Assembly (NCBI GenBank): GCA_029210725.1
Contig: JARGFM010000003.1
Coordinates: forward strand, 122,654-186,653
Length of the DNA: 64,000 nt
DNA from: Bacteroidales bacterium
Lineage (GTDB): Bacteria > Bacteroidota > Bacteroidia > Bacteroidales > GCA-2748055
Direction of reading: 5' to 3'
A program made the translations under genes and the position numbers. Numbering within the stretch: the first letter of the stretch is position 1; every line of letters begins with the position of its first letter. Below, piece after piece: positions 26,833-35,805 of the stretch. The notes below the pieces were generated by a model that saw nothing but the letters and a program-made list of their open reading frames with translations, did not search any database and had not been told where the DNA came from.

Positions 26833-28900
26833 GTCTAACGAGAGTAAAAAAGTGGATCCCAACGAAGTTGAGACGACCGCCAGTGAACCTAAAGAGACAA
26901 GCCCTGTGGTAAGCGAAGAGAATTCTGCTGCCGAAGCGGCTGAGCCTGTAACTGAAGAACCTGCAGCTGAAGAACCTGCAGCTGAAGAACCTGCAGCTGA
27001 AGAACCTGTAGCTGAAGAGCCTGTAGCTGAAGAGCCTGCAGCTGATGAAATGCCCCCAAAGAGTACCAATAATGACTCTAAGGTACTTGCATCCACCGAT
27101 ACCGGTGTGGAAGATTTTAACTGGGAAGAGTTTTCGGCCGATGATATGGAAACATCCGGAAATAAGGCTGAGTATGAGAAATTATACTCGGACACCCTCT
27201 CCACTATTGCCGAAAACGAGGTGATCGACGGTACAGTGATCTCCTTGGATAAGCGTGAAGTGGTTATTAATATCGGGTACAAATCAGAGGGAGTTATCTC
27301 CATTAGCGAGTTCCGCTATGATCCCGATCTGAAGGTGGGAGATAAGGTGGAGGTGTACGTGGACAGCCAGGAAGACAAAAAGGGTCAACTGGTACTTTCC
27401 CATAAAAAAGCCAGGGCCATACGGTCCTGGGACCGTGTGAACCAGTCACTGGATCAGGATGAGGTAATCAAGGGATACATTAAGTGCCGGACCAAGGGTG
27501 GTATGATTGTAGATGTGTTCGGAATTGAAGCCTTCCTGCCCGGCTCTCAGATTGATGTAAAACCCATCCGGGATTACGATGCCTATGTGGGTAAGAATAT
27601 GGACTTTAAGGTGGTGAAAATCAACCACGAATTCAAAAACGTTGTCGTATCGCATAAAGCACTGATCGAAGAGGAGCTGGAGCAGCAGAAAAAAGAGATC
27701 ATTGCAAAACTGGAGAAAGGACAGGTTCTGGAAGGAACCGTGAAGAATATTACCTCTTATGGTGTATTTATTGACCTGGGCGGAGTAGACGGACTGATCC
27801 ATATCACGGACCTCTCCTGGGGCCGGGTGAATCATCCCGAGGAGATTGTCGAACTGGACCAGAAACTGAATGTGGTTATCCTTGATTTTGATGATGACAA
27901 GAAAAGGATTGCCCTGGGTCTGAAACAGCTGACCCCGCATCCGTGGGATTCGTTGGACGAGGCTATGAAAGTGGGCGACCAGGTGAAAGGCCGGGTTGTT
28001 GTTATGGCCGATTACGGAGCCTTTGTCGAAATTGCTCCCGGTGTTGAAGGTCTGATTCACGTGAGTGAGATGTCCTGGTCGCAACATCTTCGTAGTGCCC
28101 AGGAATTTATGAAGGTGGGTGACGAAGTGGATGCCGTTATCCTGACCCTCGACCGTGAAGACCGTAAAATGTCGCTGGGTATGAAGCAACTGAAAACCGA
28201 TCCCTGGGAGAAGATTGATGAGCTTTACGGAGTTGGAACCAAGCACACAGCCAAGGTTCGGAACTTTACCAATTTCGGGGTATTTGTGGAGATAGAAGAG
28301 GGAGTGGATGGACTGATTCATATTTCAGACCTGTCCTGGACCAAGAAGATCAAGCATCCGGCCGAATTTACTTCCATTGCTGCCGATATCGATGTGGTGG
28401 TTCTTGAGATTGACAAGGATAACCGTCGCCTGAGTCTTGGGCACAAGCAGCTGGAAGAGAACCCATGGGATGTCTTTGAGAGTGTGTTTGGTGTAGATTC
28501 GATCCATGAAGGAACCATTATCGAATTGATGGACAAGGGTGCTGTAGTTGCTCTTCCTTACGGAGTTGAAGGATTTGTTACTCCCAAACACCTGGTAAAA
28601 GAAGATGGATCTCCTGTAAAAATGGATGAGAAATTAGATTTTAAGGTGATTGAGTTTAATAAGTCAGCAAAAAAGATTATCTTGTCTCATAGTCGCATCC
28701 ATGAAGACGAGAAGAAGTCTTCTGGCCGTTCTACCAGTCAGAGTGAGGGTGCAGAAGTCAGGAAGGCAACCAGGAAGCTGAAAACCAACCTGGAGAAAAC
28801 CACCCTGGGTGATATTTCCGAACTTGCAGCCCTGAAGTCTGAAATGGAAGAGAACCAGAAGAGCGCTAAGAAAAAAGAGGAAGGTGACAAAAAAGAGTAA
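26825..28900 (+). CDS. rpsA: 30S ribosomal protein S1
   Basis: This 691-residue protein has several S1 RNA-binding repeats. The clearest have cores GVFIDLGGVDGLIHITDLSWGRV, GAFVEIAPGVEGLIHVSEMSW and GVFVEIEEGVDGLIHISDLSW. S1 holds mRNA on the 30S subunit, which matters in Bacteroidota because leaders lack strong Shine-Dalgarno sites. The first 100 residues are an acidic low-complexity extension with tandem EPAAE/EPVAE units. The C-terminus is Lys/Glu-rich. A strong promoter precedes it. Confidence 0.97.
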   Translation: MSKSNESKKVDPNEVETTASEPKETSPVVSEENSAAEAAEPVTEEPAAEEPAAEEPAAEEPVAEEPVAEEPAADEMPPKSTNNDSKVLASTDTGVEDFNWEEFSADDMETSGNKAEYEKLYSDTLSTIAENEVIDGTVISLDKREVVINIGYKSEGVISISEFRYDPDLKVGDKVEVYVDSQEDKKGQLVLSHKKARAIRSWDRVNQSLDQDEVIKGYIKCRTKGGMIVDVFGIEAFLPGSQIDVKPIRDYDAYVGKNMDFKVVKINHEFKNVVVSHKALIEEELEQQKKEIIAKLEKGQVLEGTVKNITSYGVFIDLGGVDGLIHITDLSWGRVNHPEEIVELDQKLNVVILDFDDDKKRIALGLKQLTPHPWDSLDEAMKVGDQVKGRVVVMADYGAFVEIAPGVEGLIHVSEMSWSQHLRSAQEFMKVGDEVDAVILTLDREDRKMSLGMKQLKTDPWEKIDELYGVGTKHTAKVRNFTNFGVFVEIEEGVDGLIHISDLSWTKKIKHPAEFTSIAADIDVVVLEIDKDNRRLSLGHKQLEENPWDVFESVFGVDSIHEGTIIELMDKGAVVALPYGVEGFVTPKHLVKEDGSPVKMDEKLDFKVIEFNKSAKKIILSHSRIHEDEKKSSGRSTSQSEGAEVRKATRKLKTNLEKTTLGDISELAALKSEMEENQKSAKKKEEGDKKE
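26954..27046 (+). repeat. 15-bp in-frame tandem repeat in rpsA (EPAAE/EPVAE)
   Basis: About six copies of a 15-base unit (GAACCTGCAGCTGAA and close variants) encode EPAAE or EPVAE within the acidic N-terminal extension of S1. The first copies are almost identical in DNA and the later ones drift (GTA for GCA, GAG for GAA), which suggests recent expansion by slippage. Changes in copy number would keep the frame. Confidence 0.9.
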
Positions 28901-28933
28901 AATATAACCTTTTTAAAACCAATTTATTCAGCT

Positions 28934-29281
28934 ATGGAATTCAAGATTGACAAATTTGAAAACCACACTTTGATAAAAGTTTTGGAGGAGAAGCTGGATA
29001 CTCATATTGCCCCGACTTTGAAGTCAGAACTGGTACTTGTATCAGGAAATGGTGAGAAGAATATTGTTCTTGACCTGGGCAATTGCAGGTATTGTGATTC
29101 TTCAGGACTAAGTGCGATTCTGGTTGCCAACCGGCTGTGCAAAAATGCCAATGGCACCTTTGTATTGACCGGTTTGAATGATGCAGTTGAAAGACTGATT
29201 ACCATTTCCCAGCTTGACACGGTACTGAACATTTCAAATTCCCTGGAAGAAGCAGTCTCTCTGATTAAGGAGGCTGAATAA
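28934..29281 (+). CDS. STAS-domain anti-sigma-factor-antagonist-like protein
   Basis: This 115-residue single-domain STAS protein has NIVLDLGNCRYCDSSGLSAIL, whose Ser56/Ser57 align with the serine phosphorylated in SpoIIAA-type antagonists. Such proteins switch partners depending on phosphorylation by a GHKL kinase. No kinase is adjacent. The gene lies 33 bases after rpsA and 11 bases before rnz. The partner could be the SiaB-like kinase at 34775 (inference). Confidence 0.85.
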   Translation: MEFKIDKFENHTLIKVLEEKLDTHIAPTLKSELVLVSGNGEKNIVLDLGNCRYCDSSGLSAILVANRLCKNANGTFVLTGLNDAVERLITISQLDTVLNISNSLEEAVSLIKEAE

Positions 29282-29292
29282 AAGATTTCCGG

Positions 29293-30222
29293 GTGTCATT
29301 TGAGCTGACAATACTGGGTAGCAGTGCCGCACTGCCTACATCCAAACGATTTCCAAGCGCTCATCTACTTCATGCAGGTGGGCGTTTTTTTTTAATTGAT
29401 TGCGGAGAGGGAACCCAGATCCGGCTCCGGCAATTCGGAATTAATCCGTCGAAGATCCACCATATATTCATCTCCCATCTGCATGGAGATCATGTGTTCG
29501 GTCTCTTCGGTCTTCTTTCATCCCTTGGGATGATGGGGCGCAAGCTCCCCCTTTTCCTTTACGGTCCCCAGATTCTGGAAGAGTATATGCAATCCTATTT
29601 CAGTTTTTTCGGATCATTACCTTATGAAGTGAAAATCCAGAGCCCTCAGGAGGAAACCGGCTTCATTTTTGAAAGTGATCAACTAAGCATCAGGGCCATA
29701 TCCCTGAAACACAGGACCCCGGCTTACGGTTACCTGTTCAGGGAGAAGCCCAGGCTCCTGAATGTAAAAAAAGAGCAGATCGAAGCATATGGCCTCGGGA
29801 TTGCCGATGTGCATCGAATAAAGCGGGGGGAGGATTTTGTAAGCAGTTCGGGGGAGGTGATCCCCGTGCATCAACTGACGCTGCCCCCCTTTCGGCAACG
29901 ATCCTATGCCTATCTTTCAGATACATCGTTTTGTCCGGAACTGGCAGAGCAGGTTAAGGGGGTCGATCTGCTGTTTCATGAAGCCACCTTTTCGGAGAAA
30001 GATAAAAAGCTTGCTGCCCAGACCCGGCACTCCACGGCCAGGGAGGCTGCAACCGTGGCCGGGTTGGCCGGTGTCCGGAAATTGCTTATCGGCCATTTCT
30101 CCAGCAGATACAAGGATCCTGCCCTGCTGGAGAATGAGGCCAGGGAGGTATTTGTGGATTCCCATGCCGTGAAGGATGGGGATATCTATTCCGTTCCTGC
30201 GGAGCGGCTATCCGGAGAATAA
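29293..30222 (+). CDS. rnz: Ribonuclease Z
   Basis: This 309-residue metallo-beta-lactamase-fold nuclease has LGSSAALPTSKRFPS, the zinc motif SHLHGDH (HLHGDH at 62-67), LSDTSFCPELAE with its Asp, EATF, and a C-terminal GHFSSRYKD. It cuts the 3' trailer of tRNA precursors. The start is a GTG at 29293; no in-frame ATG fits the family N-terminus (MSFELTILGS). Confidence 0.94.
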   Translation: MSFELTILGSSAALPTSKRFPSAHLLHAGGRFFLIDCGEGTQIRLRQFGINPSKIHHIFISHLHGDHVFGLFGLLSSLGMMGRKLPLFLYGPQILEEYMQSYFSFFGSLPYEVKIQSPQEETGFIFESDQLSIRAISLKHRTPAYGYLFREKPRLLNVKKEQIEAYGLGIADVHRIKRGEDFVSSSGEVIPVHQLTLPPFRQRSYAYLSDTSFCPELAEQVKGVDLLFHEATFSEKDKKLAAQTRHSTAREAATVAGLAGVRKLLIGHFSSRYKDPALLENEAREVFVDSHAVKDGDIYSVPAERLSGE

Positions 30223-30264
30223 TAGTAATTTTGCAGCTATTGTGCCATTAAAACCAGTGAACAG

Positions 30265-31794
30265 GTGAATGAAAAAATTCTGATCCTTGATTTCGGATCA
30301 CAGTATACGCAACTAATAGCCAGGAAGGTAAGGGAGCATAATGTATATTGCGAGATACATCCTTTCAGCAGGTATCCGGAGCCTGACGAATCTGTGAAGG
30401 GGGTGATTCTTTCCGGAAGTCCTTTCTCTGTGCGGGATGAACATGCTCCCATTCCCGATCTGAAAGCCATTAAGGGAAAGTATCCTTTGCTGGGCATTTG
30501 TTACGGGGCGCAGTACCTTTCTCATCATTACGGGGGTGAAGTGAAGCAGTCCGATTCCAGGGAATATGGCAGGGCGCGATTAAGCTATATCAGAGAAGCC
30601 CACCCCCTGATGAAGAATCTGAAACACAATACCCAGGTCTGGATGTCCCACGGGGATACCATCAATACGCTTCCCGTCGATTATGAGATAATAGCCAGTA
30701 CGGGAGAGGTGAAGGTAGGCGCCTATGCCTCTGTAAATGAGCCCACTTTTGGATTACAGTTTCATCCGGAGGTATATCACACCACGGAAGGGAAGACCAT
30801 ACTCCATAATTTCCTAAAAGATATTTGCAGGTGTGCCATGGACTGGACTCCTGAGATTTTTGTGGAGAGTACGGTAGATGAACTGAAGAAGAAACTGGAG
30901 AATGACAGGGTGGTGCTGGGACTTTCAGGTGGAGTCGATTCCACGGTGGCGTCCATATTGCTGCACCGGGCCATCGGGTCCAGGCTGACCTGTATTTTTG
31001 TGGATAACGGCCTGCTCAGGAAAAATGAGTTTTCTGAGGTGCTGGAGTCATATAAGGAGTTGGGATTGAATGTGATCGGGGTGAATGCCAGGGATAAGTT
31101 CATTGATGACCTGGAGGGAATAAGCGATCCGGAAGCAAAGAGAAAAAGCATTGGCAGGAATTTCATCGAGGTATTCGATCAGGAAGCAAAGAAACTGGAG
31201 GAGGTAAAGTGGCTTGCACAGGGCACCATCTATCCGGATGTTATTGAATCGGTTTCCGTGAACGGGCCTTCGGTGACCATCAAGTCGCATCACAACGTGG
31301 GTGGTTTACCCGAGAGGATGCACCTGAAAGTGGTTGAACCTCTCAGGTTACTTTTCAAGGATGAGGTCAGAAGGGTCGGGAAGGCGCTGGGAATACCATC
31401 CTCTTTTCTGAAGAGGCACCCCTTTCCTGGACCCGGTCTGGGCATCCGCATTCTGGGAGAGATAAACCGGGAAAAAATCCGCCTGGTGCAGGAGGCCGAT
31501 GATATCTATATTAAAGCACTGCACAGGTATGGACTGTATGACCGCATATGGCAGGCAGGGGCCATTTTACTACCGGTCCAGTCGGTTGGTGTGATGGGTG
31601 ATGAGCGTACCTATGAATATGTGGTGGCTTTAAGGGCGGTCACCTCTACCGACGGAATGACCGCCGATTGGGGACATCTGCCCTGTGAAGTGCTCAGCCA
31701 GGTATCCAATGATATTATTAACAAAGTACGCGGAATCAACAGGGTGGTTTACGATATCAGTTCAAAGCCACCTGCAACTATTGAATGGGAATAA
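30265..31794 (+). CDS. guaA: GMP synthase (glutamine-hydrolysing)
   Basis: This 509-residue enzyme has an N-terminal class I glutamine amidotransferase ([18 protein letters not shown], catalytic Cys in [15 protein letters not shown]) and an ATP-pyrophosphatase half ([14 protein letters not shown]-loop, [12 protein letters not shown]-terminal [14 protein letters not shown]). It converts XMP to GMP in the cytoplasm. The start is a GTG at 30265; a nearby ATG is out of frame. Confidence 0.97.
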   Translation: MNEKILILDFGSQYTQLIARKVREHNVYCEIHPFSRYPEPDESVKGVILSGSPFSVRDEHAPIPDLKAIKGKYPLLGICYGAQYLSHHYGGEVKQSDSREYGRARLSYIREAHPLMKNLKHNTQVWMSHGDTINTLPVDYEIIASTGEVKVGAYASVNEPTFGLQFHPEVYHTTEGKTILHNFLKDICRCAMDWTPEIFVESTVDELKKKLENDRVVLGLSGGVDSTVASILLHRAIGSRLTCIFVDNGLLRKNEFSEVLESYKELGLNVIGVNARDKFIDDLEGISDPEAKRKSIGRNFIEVFDQEAKKLEEVKWLAQGTIYPDVIESVSVNGPSVTIKSHHNVGGLPERMHLKVVEPLRLLFKDEVRRVGKALGIPSSFLKRHPFPGPGLGIRILGEINREKIRLVQEADDIYIKALHRYGLYDRIWQAGAILLPVQSVGVMGDERTYEYVVALRAVTSTDGMTADWGHLPCEVLSQVSNDIINKVRGINRVVYDISSKPPATIEWE

Positions 31795-31865
31795 GGGTTC
31801 CGCAACTGATCTACCCAACTTTCTAAGGAGTTAAGGGTTTAAACAGGGAACAAAAGGAGAAAAAC

Positions 31866-33461
31866 ATGAATCGCATATACAGGATCATGGTGCTTGCTTT
31901 GCTGGCATTTGCACCGCAGATGATACGGGCTCAGTGGAATGTGGAAGCCATCAAGCTGGCCCAGGTGATGGAGAAGGTCAGCCATTTTTATGTGGACTCC
32001 ATTGATGAAAGTGATGTGGCGGAACGTACCATTGTACAAATGCTTCACGAACTGGACCCGCATTCTTCATACCTGAGCAAGGAGGATATGGAGGAGCTGA
32101 ATGAACAGCTGGAAGGTGAATTTGAGGGGATTGGAGTGAGTTTTAATGTGCTGGACGATACCATATATATTATCAGGGCAATTTCCGGAGGTCCCTCCGA
32201 ACGTGTGGGGATCATGGCCGGGGACAGGATTTTAAGGGTAGAGGGTGAAAATGTGGCAGGTACCGGGATAACAACCCGGGAGGTACAGGGGCTGCTGAAA
32301 GGTGAAAAGGGGAGTACCGTGGAGCTTACTGTAAGACGGCGGCAAGTAAATGAGCTTCTGGATTTCTCCATTACCAGAGATAAGATCCCGGTAAACAGCC
32401 TGGATGCTGCATATATGGTGAACAGCCGGATTGGATATGTGAAGCTGGCCCGGTTCTCCCATACGACCATTGATGAATTTGAAAGGGCCATGAAAACGTT
32501 AAAGGAACAGGGGATGGAGGATCTGATCCTGGACCTGTCGGGGAATGGAGGCGGCTGGCTTCCCGTTGCTGTGGAACTATCCGATCATTTTCTCTCGGGG
32601 AACAAGGAAATCGTGCGGACAGAAGGCTCCAAGGTACCCGACCGCAATTACCGGGCAAGGAGTCCGGGGCTCTTTGAAAAAGGAAATCTGGTGGTGATGA
32701 TCGATGGCAATTCAGCCTCCGCCAGTGAAATTGTCAGCGGGGCCGTGCAGGATTGGGACCGGGGCGTGATCGTGGGCAGGCGCTCCTTTGGGAAAGGCCT
32801 GGTCCAGCAGCCATTTATGTTAAACGACGGTTCATTGATCCGGCTCACCGTGGCCAGGTATTACACCCCGACGGGCAGGTTGATACAAAAGCCTTACGAA
32901 AACGGGTATGAGGAGTATGCCCAGGATCTGATCAATCGCTATAACCAGGGAGAGCTTTCCAGTGCCGATAGCATTGAGTTCCCTGAATCGCAGAAATACA
33001 AAACCCTTTTACTGAACAGAACCGTATATGGCGGAGGGGGAATCATGCCCGACTACTTTGTACCTGTGGACACTTCCAACTATTCCACCTACTACCGTCA
33101 TTTGATAGGAAGGGGGATTTTTAACCGCTTCGCTCTTCAGTATGTGGATGAAAACAGAAAGGAATTGAAAAGCAAATTCATGGATTTCAACTCATTTAAC
33201 GCCGGATATACCACACCGAAACCGGCCCTCGATGAGCTGATTTCATTTGCCACCGGGGAGGGACTGGAATTCAATGAAGAGGAATGGAGCGTTTCATCCG
33301 CTCAGATCTCCCTACTGTTCAAAAGTTACATGGCCAGGGATCTGTGGGGAATGGAATACTTTTATGAAGTATTTAATCCTGCCGATGATGTGTTTAGAAA
33401 GGCCGTTGAAATATTGGAAAATCCCTCCCTGCTGCAGCAAAAGCTGGCCAGAGCAGACTAA
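31866..33461 (+). CDS. C-terminal processing peptidase, family S41
   Basis: This 531-residue periplasmic protease has a signal peptide ending at IRAQ, then LHELDPHSSYLS and a PDZ domain (about 90-165; GIGVSF, GDRILRVEGENV). The S41 catalytic pair appears as Ser285 in GNSASASEIV and Lys310 in SFGKGLVQ. It would trim or degrade envelope proteins from the C-terminus. A C-terminal region after about residue 340, typical of Bacteroidota S41 members, has no recognised motif. Confidence 0.92.
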   Translation: MNRIYRIMVLALLAFAPQMIRAQWNVEAIKLAQVMEKVSHFYVDSIDESDVAERTIVQMLHELDPHSSYLSKEDMEELNEQLEGEFEGIGVSFNVLDDTIYIIRAISGGPSERVGIMAGDRILRVEGENVAGTGITTREVQGLLKGEKGSTVELTVRRRQVNELLDFSITRDKIPVNSLDAAYMVNSRIGYVKLARFSHTTIDEFERAMKTLKEQGMEDLILDLSGNGGGWLPVAVELSDHFLSGNKEIVRTEGSKVPDRNYRARSPGLFEKGNLVVMIDGNSASASEIVSGAVQDWDRGVIVGRRSFGKGLVQQPFMLNDGSLIRLTVARYYTPTGRLIQKPYENGYEEYAQDLINRYNQGELSSADSIEFPESQKYKTLLLNRTVYGGGGIMPDYFVPVDTSNYSTYYRHLIGRGIFNRFALQYVDENRKELKSKFMDFNSFNAGYTTPKPALDELISFATGEGLEFNEEEWSVSSAQISLLFKSYMARDLWGMEYFYEVFNPADDVFRKAVEILENPSLLQQKLARAD

Positions 33462-33476
33462 GCTTAAAGAGAGCCG

Positions 33477-34655
33477 ATGACCGGTGACGAGAAATTTCAT
33501 GCGAAAACCCTGAAAGGCCTGGAGCCTTTACTGGCTGAAGAGTTAAGTTCCCTGGGAGCGAGCCGGACAGTGATTGGAAACAGGGGAGTTACCTTTTTTG
33601 GAGGGAGGGCACTCCTGTACCGGGCGAATCTGGCCTCCAGGCTGGCATTGCGGGTCTTACTCCCGATCCTGCACTTTGAGGCAAGCGATCCGGATTCGCT
33701 CTACAGAATGGTCAGGCGCTTCGACTGGTCACGCTACCTGGACAACCGGATGACTTTCTTTATCGACTCCGTTGTTCATTCTCCCCACTTCAACAACAGC
33801 CAGTATGTTTCCCAGAAGGTAAAGGATGCCATCGTGGATCGCTTCAGGGAGGCTACCAGCCTCAGACCCTCGGTGAACAAGGAGCAACCGGATCTGCTTA
33901 TTAATGTTCATATTTCCGGCAATTGGGTTACTATCTCCCTGGATAGTTCCGGGGGATCGCTCCACAGGCGCGGATATCGCACTGGTCACGGGTATTTTGA
34001 GGCACCTCTCAATGAGGTGTTGGCTGCGGGCATGGTAATGATCTCCGGATGGAAAGGTCTAACACCTTTTCTGGACCCCATGTGTGGTTCCGGTACGCTG
34101 GCCATAGAGGCGGCATTGATAGCTGCCAATATACCTCCGGGAATCTTCAGGAAGCATTATGGATTTGAGAACTGGAAAGATTTTGACAGGGACTTGATGG
34201 AACATGTGGTCCGCAATCTGTCTGATGAAAGGGAGGTGACAGTACCGATCTTAGCCAGGGACGCGGACCCTGAGGCCGTCGAACTGACCCGGCGCCAGGT
34301 AAAACAGATGGATTTGCAGCACATAATAAATGTGGAACAGGGCGACTTTTCCCAAAGGGATGGAATGGAGGGAGCTACCCTGATCATGAATCCTCCATAC
34401 GGTGAGCGATTGAAGCCGGATGATATAGAGTCCTTATATTCTATGATCGGGAGCACCTTAAAACATAAATATCCGGGGTCCGATGCATGGATTCTGTCCT
34501 CAAGCAAAAAAGCACTGGGCAGGGTAGGCCTGAAACCAGCTGGTAAAAGAGTTCTTTTCAATGGTTCACTGGAGTGTTCTTATGTGAATTATCTTACCTT
34601 CCCGGGCAACTGGAAGGATCATAAAGCACAATCTGCAGGGAATCAAAAAAAATAG
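33477..34655 (+). CDS. THUMP-domain class I RNA methyltransferase (RlmL N-terminal type)
   Basis: This 392-residue protein has a THUMP-like N-terminal region (about 1-155). A methyltransferase domain follows with PFLDPMCGSGTLAIEAA (SAM motif), RDADPEAVELTRRQ and the catalytic LIMNPPYGERL. It matches the N-terminal half of RlmL, which makes N2-methylguanosine at 23S G2445 in E. coli, and the YpsC-like stand-alone form. The exact target base is not decidable here. It starts 15 bases after the peptidase gene. Confidence 0.9.
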   Translation: MTGDEKFHAKTLKGLEPLLAEELSSLGASRTVIGNRGVTFFGGRALLYRANLASRLALRVLLPILHFEASDPDSLYRMVRRFDWSRYLDNRMTFFIDSVVHSPHFNNSQYVSQKVKDAIVDRFREATSLRPSVNKEQPDLLINVHISGNWVTISLDSSGGSLHRRGYRTGHGYFEAPLNEVLAAGMVMISGWKGLTPFLDPMCGSGTLAIEAALIAANIPPGIFRKHYGFENWKDFDRDLMEHVVRNLSDEREVTVPILARDADPEAVELTRRQVKQMDLQHIINVEQGDFSQRDGMEGATLIMNPPYGERLKPDDIESLYSMIGSTLKHKYPGSDAWILSSSKKALGRVGLKPAGKRVLFNGSLECSYVNYLTFPGNWKDHKAQSAGNQKK

Positions 34656-34723
34656 CGGATTTGATAAAATTTCGTTGCCATAAGAGGGTTTTTTTATCTA
34701 TATTAGTTAACGAAACTTTTTTT

Positions 34724-34731
34724 TATATTTG
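34724..34731 (+). promoter_or_regulatory. Possible -7 box upstream of siaB-like gene
   Basis: TATATTTG fits the TAnnTTTG -7 element and lies 43 bases before the siaB-like ATG in an AT-rich gap. No TTTG occurs at the expected -33 position (the sequence there is TATATT-like), so this would be a weak or regulated promoter. Confidence 0.35.
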
Positions 34732-34774
34732 CTGACCAGATCAGTAAATACCAAGTCCATAAAAAGAAGCCTAA

Positions 34775-35326
34775 ATGAGCTTTGATATCAACGAGTATTA
34801 CTCCAGACTGAATGGTGGCGATGTACTAATGGCTTTCAAAGGGAGTATCACCAGTGAGCTTATAAGCAATGTACTTGAAGTCGTCGAGTCCAGGATGGAT
34901 GAGTTCAGTGAAACTTCAAAGATCCGGAAGAAGGTTTATAACGTACTGGTCGAAAGTCTCCAGAATCTCTATCATCATATTGAAGTTTTACCCGATAAGA
35001 TGCAGAAAGAATTTGATGACAAATTCGGGATTCTTGTGGTCAGCCGTCAGGATGATAAGTACAAAATATCAACCGGAAACTTTATTTCCCAGGATAAGGT
35101 GGATGTGTTAAGGAATAAGATTGACAAGATCAATTCCATGAGCAGGGAGGAACTTAAGGATATGTACAAGTTTATTCTGAATCATCAGAGACTTTCAGAA
35201 AAGGGCGGCGGCGGCCTTGGGCTGGTAGACATTGCCCGCAAAACCGCGAACCTGTTGGAATATACATTTGAGAAATACGACGATACCTATTATTTTTTTA
35301 ATCTGGATGTCTTTATCGATTTATAG
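34775..35326 (+). CDS. SiaB-like GHKL protein kinase
   Basis: This 183-residue single-domain GHKL protein has a predicted ATP-lid G-box RLSEKGGGGLGLVDIARK (about 147-164) and an N-box-like VYNVLVESLQNLYHHIE (about 49-65). Both match the SiaB family (DUF6272), which phosphorylates SiaC and thereby shuts off its cyclase target. The siaC-like gene follows after 26 bases. Bacterial SiaB proteins of this size have no sensor domain, so input must come from a partner. Confidence 0.87.
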   Translation: MSFDINEYYSRLNGGDVLMAFKGSITSELISNVLEVVESRMDEFSETSKIRKKVYNVLVESLQNLYHHIEVLPDKMQKEFDDKFGILVVSRQDDKYKISTGNFISQDKVDVLRNKIDKINSMSREELKDMYKFILNHQRLSEKGGGGLGLVDIARKTANLLEYTFEKYDDTYYFFNLDVFIDL

Positions 35327-35352
35327 GTATTATAACTGTTAAATGATTAAAT

Positions 35353-35733
35353 ATGGAAGCGCTTTCGATACAAGGAACTGCAAAAACACCCAGTGTAAAG
35401 TTTGACGGACAGGAGGGTGTAATCGAAATTAAAGGAAGATCTATACCTGAGAACTCCATTGAGTTTTATAAGCCGCTTGTTGACTGGTTGGAGAAGTACA
35501 GTACATCACCTCTGGATCTGACCCAGGTTAATGTTCAGCTTGAATATTTTAACACCAGTTCATCAAAGTGCATTTTAGATGTTTTTAAGAAGCTTGAGTC
35601 CATTCACAAAGGCAAAAGTGAAGTGATCATTAACTGGTATTACGAGGAGGATGATGAAGATATGCTTGAGGCTGGCGAGGACTATGAATCCATCATCAGA
35701 GTTCCCTTCAAGATGATTGAGATCGTCGAGTAG
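35353..35733 (+). CDS. SiaC-like regulatory phosphoprotein (DUF1987)
   Basis: This 126-residue DUF1987 protein has IEFYKPLVDWLEKY and LEYFNTSSSKCILDVFKKL. Thr68 sits at the position phosphorylated in Pseudomonas SiaC and is probably the target of the SiaB-like kinase encoded 26 bases upstream. The C-terminal strand-rich part (EVIINWYYEEDDEDM) is typical. It shares family and length with the protein at 15036, but the sequences have diverged widely, so they likely serve different targets. Confidence 0.9.
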   Translation: MEALSIQGTAKTPSVKFDGQEGVIEIKGRSIPENSIEFYKPLVDWLEKYSTSPLDLTQVNVQLEYFNTSSSKCILDVFKKLESIHKGKSEVIINWYYEEDDEDMLEAGEDYESIIRVPFKMIEIVE

Positions 35734-35763
35734 CGGGCTCCCGTCAATAACTGAGAAAAAAGG

Positions 35764-35794
35764 AGGCTTTCCCCCGGGGGCAGCCTTTTTTTTT
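35764..35794. terminator. Bidirectional rho-independent terminator
   Basis: A hairpin with outer arms AGGCT and AGCCT and an inner CCCCCGGGGG is followed by nine T on the plus strand. It is preceded by a run of A (35756-35761) that would serve as the U-tract on the minus strand. It separates the siaB-siaC operon from the convergent ABC transporter gene. Confidence 0.85.
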
Positions 35795-35805
35795 GGGGGG
35801 GATCC

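Noticed and set aside
26954..27046. CRISPR-like short repeats
   Set aside because: The units are contiguous, have no spacers, and encode an in-frame EPAAE peptide.
27446..28321. A 291-codon open frame opposite rpsA
   Set aside because: It arises from codon bias in the S1 repeats; the plus strand is unambiguous ribosomal protein S1.
29293..31794. ATG starts for rnz and guaA
   Set aside because: No in-frame ATG matches the family N-termini; GTG at 29293 and 30265 begins exactly at the conserved first strand.
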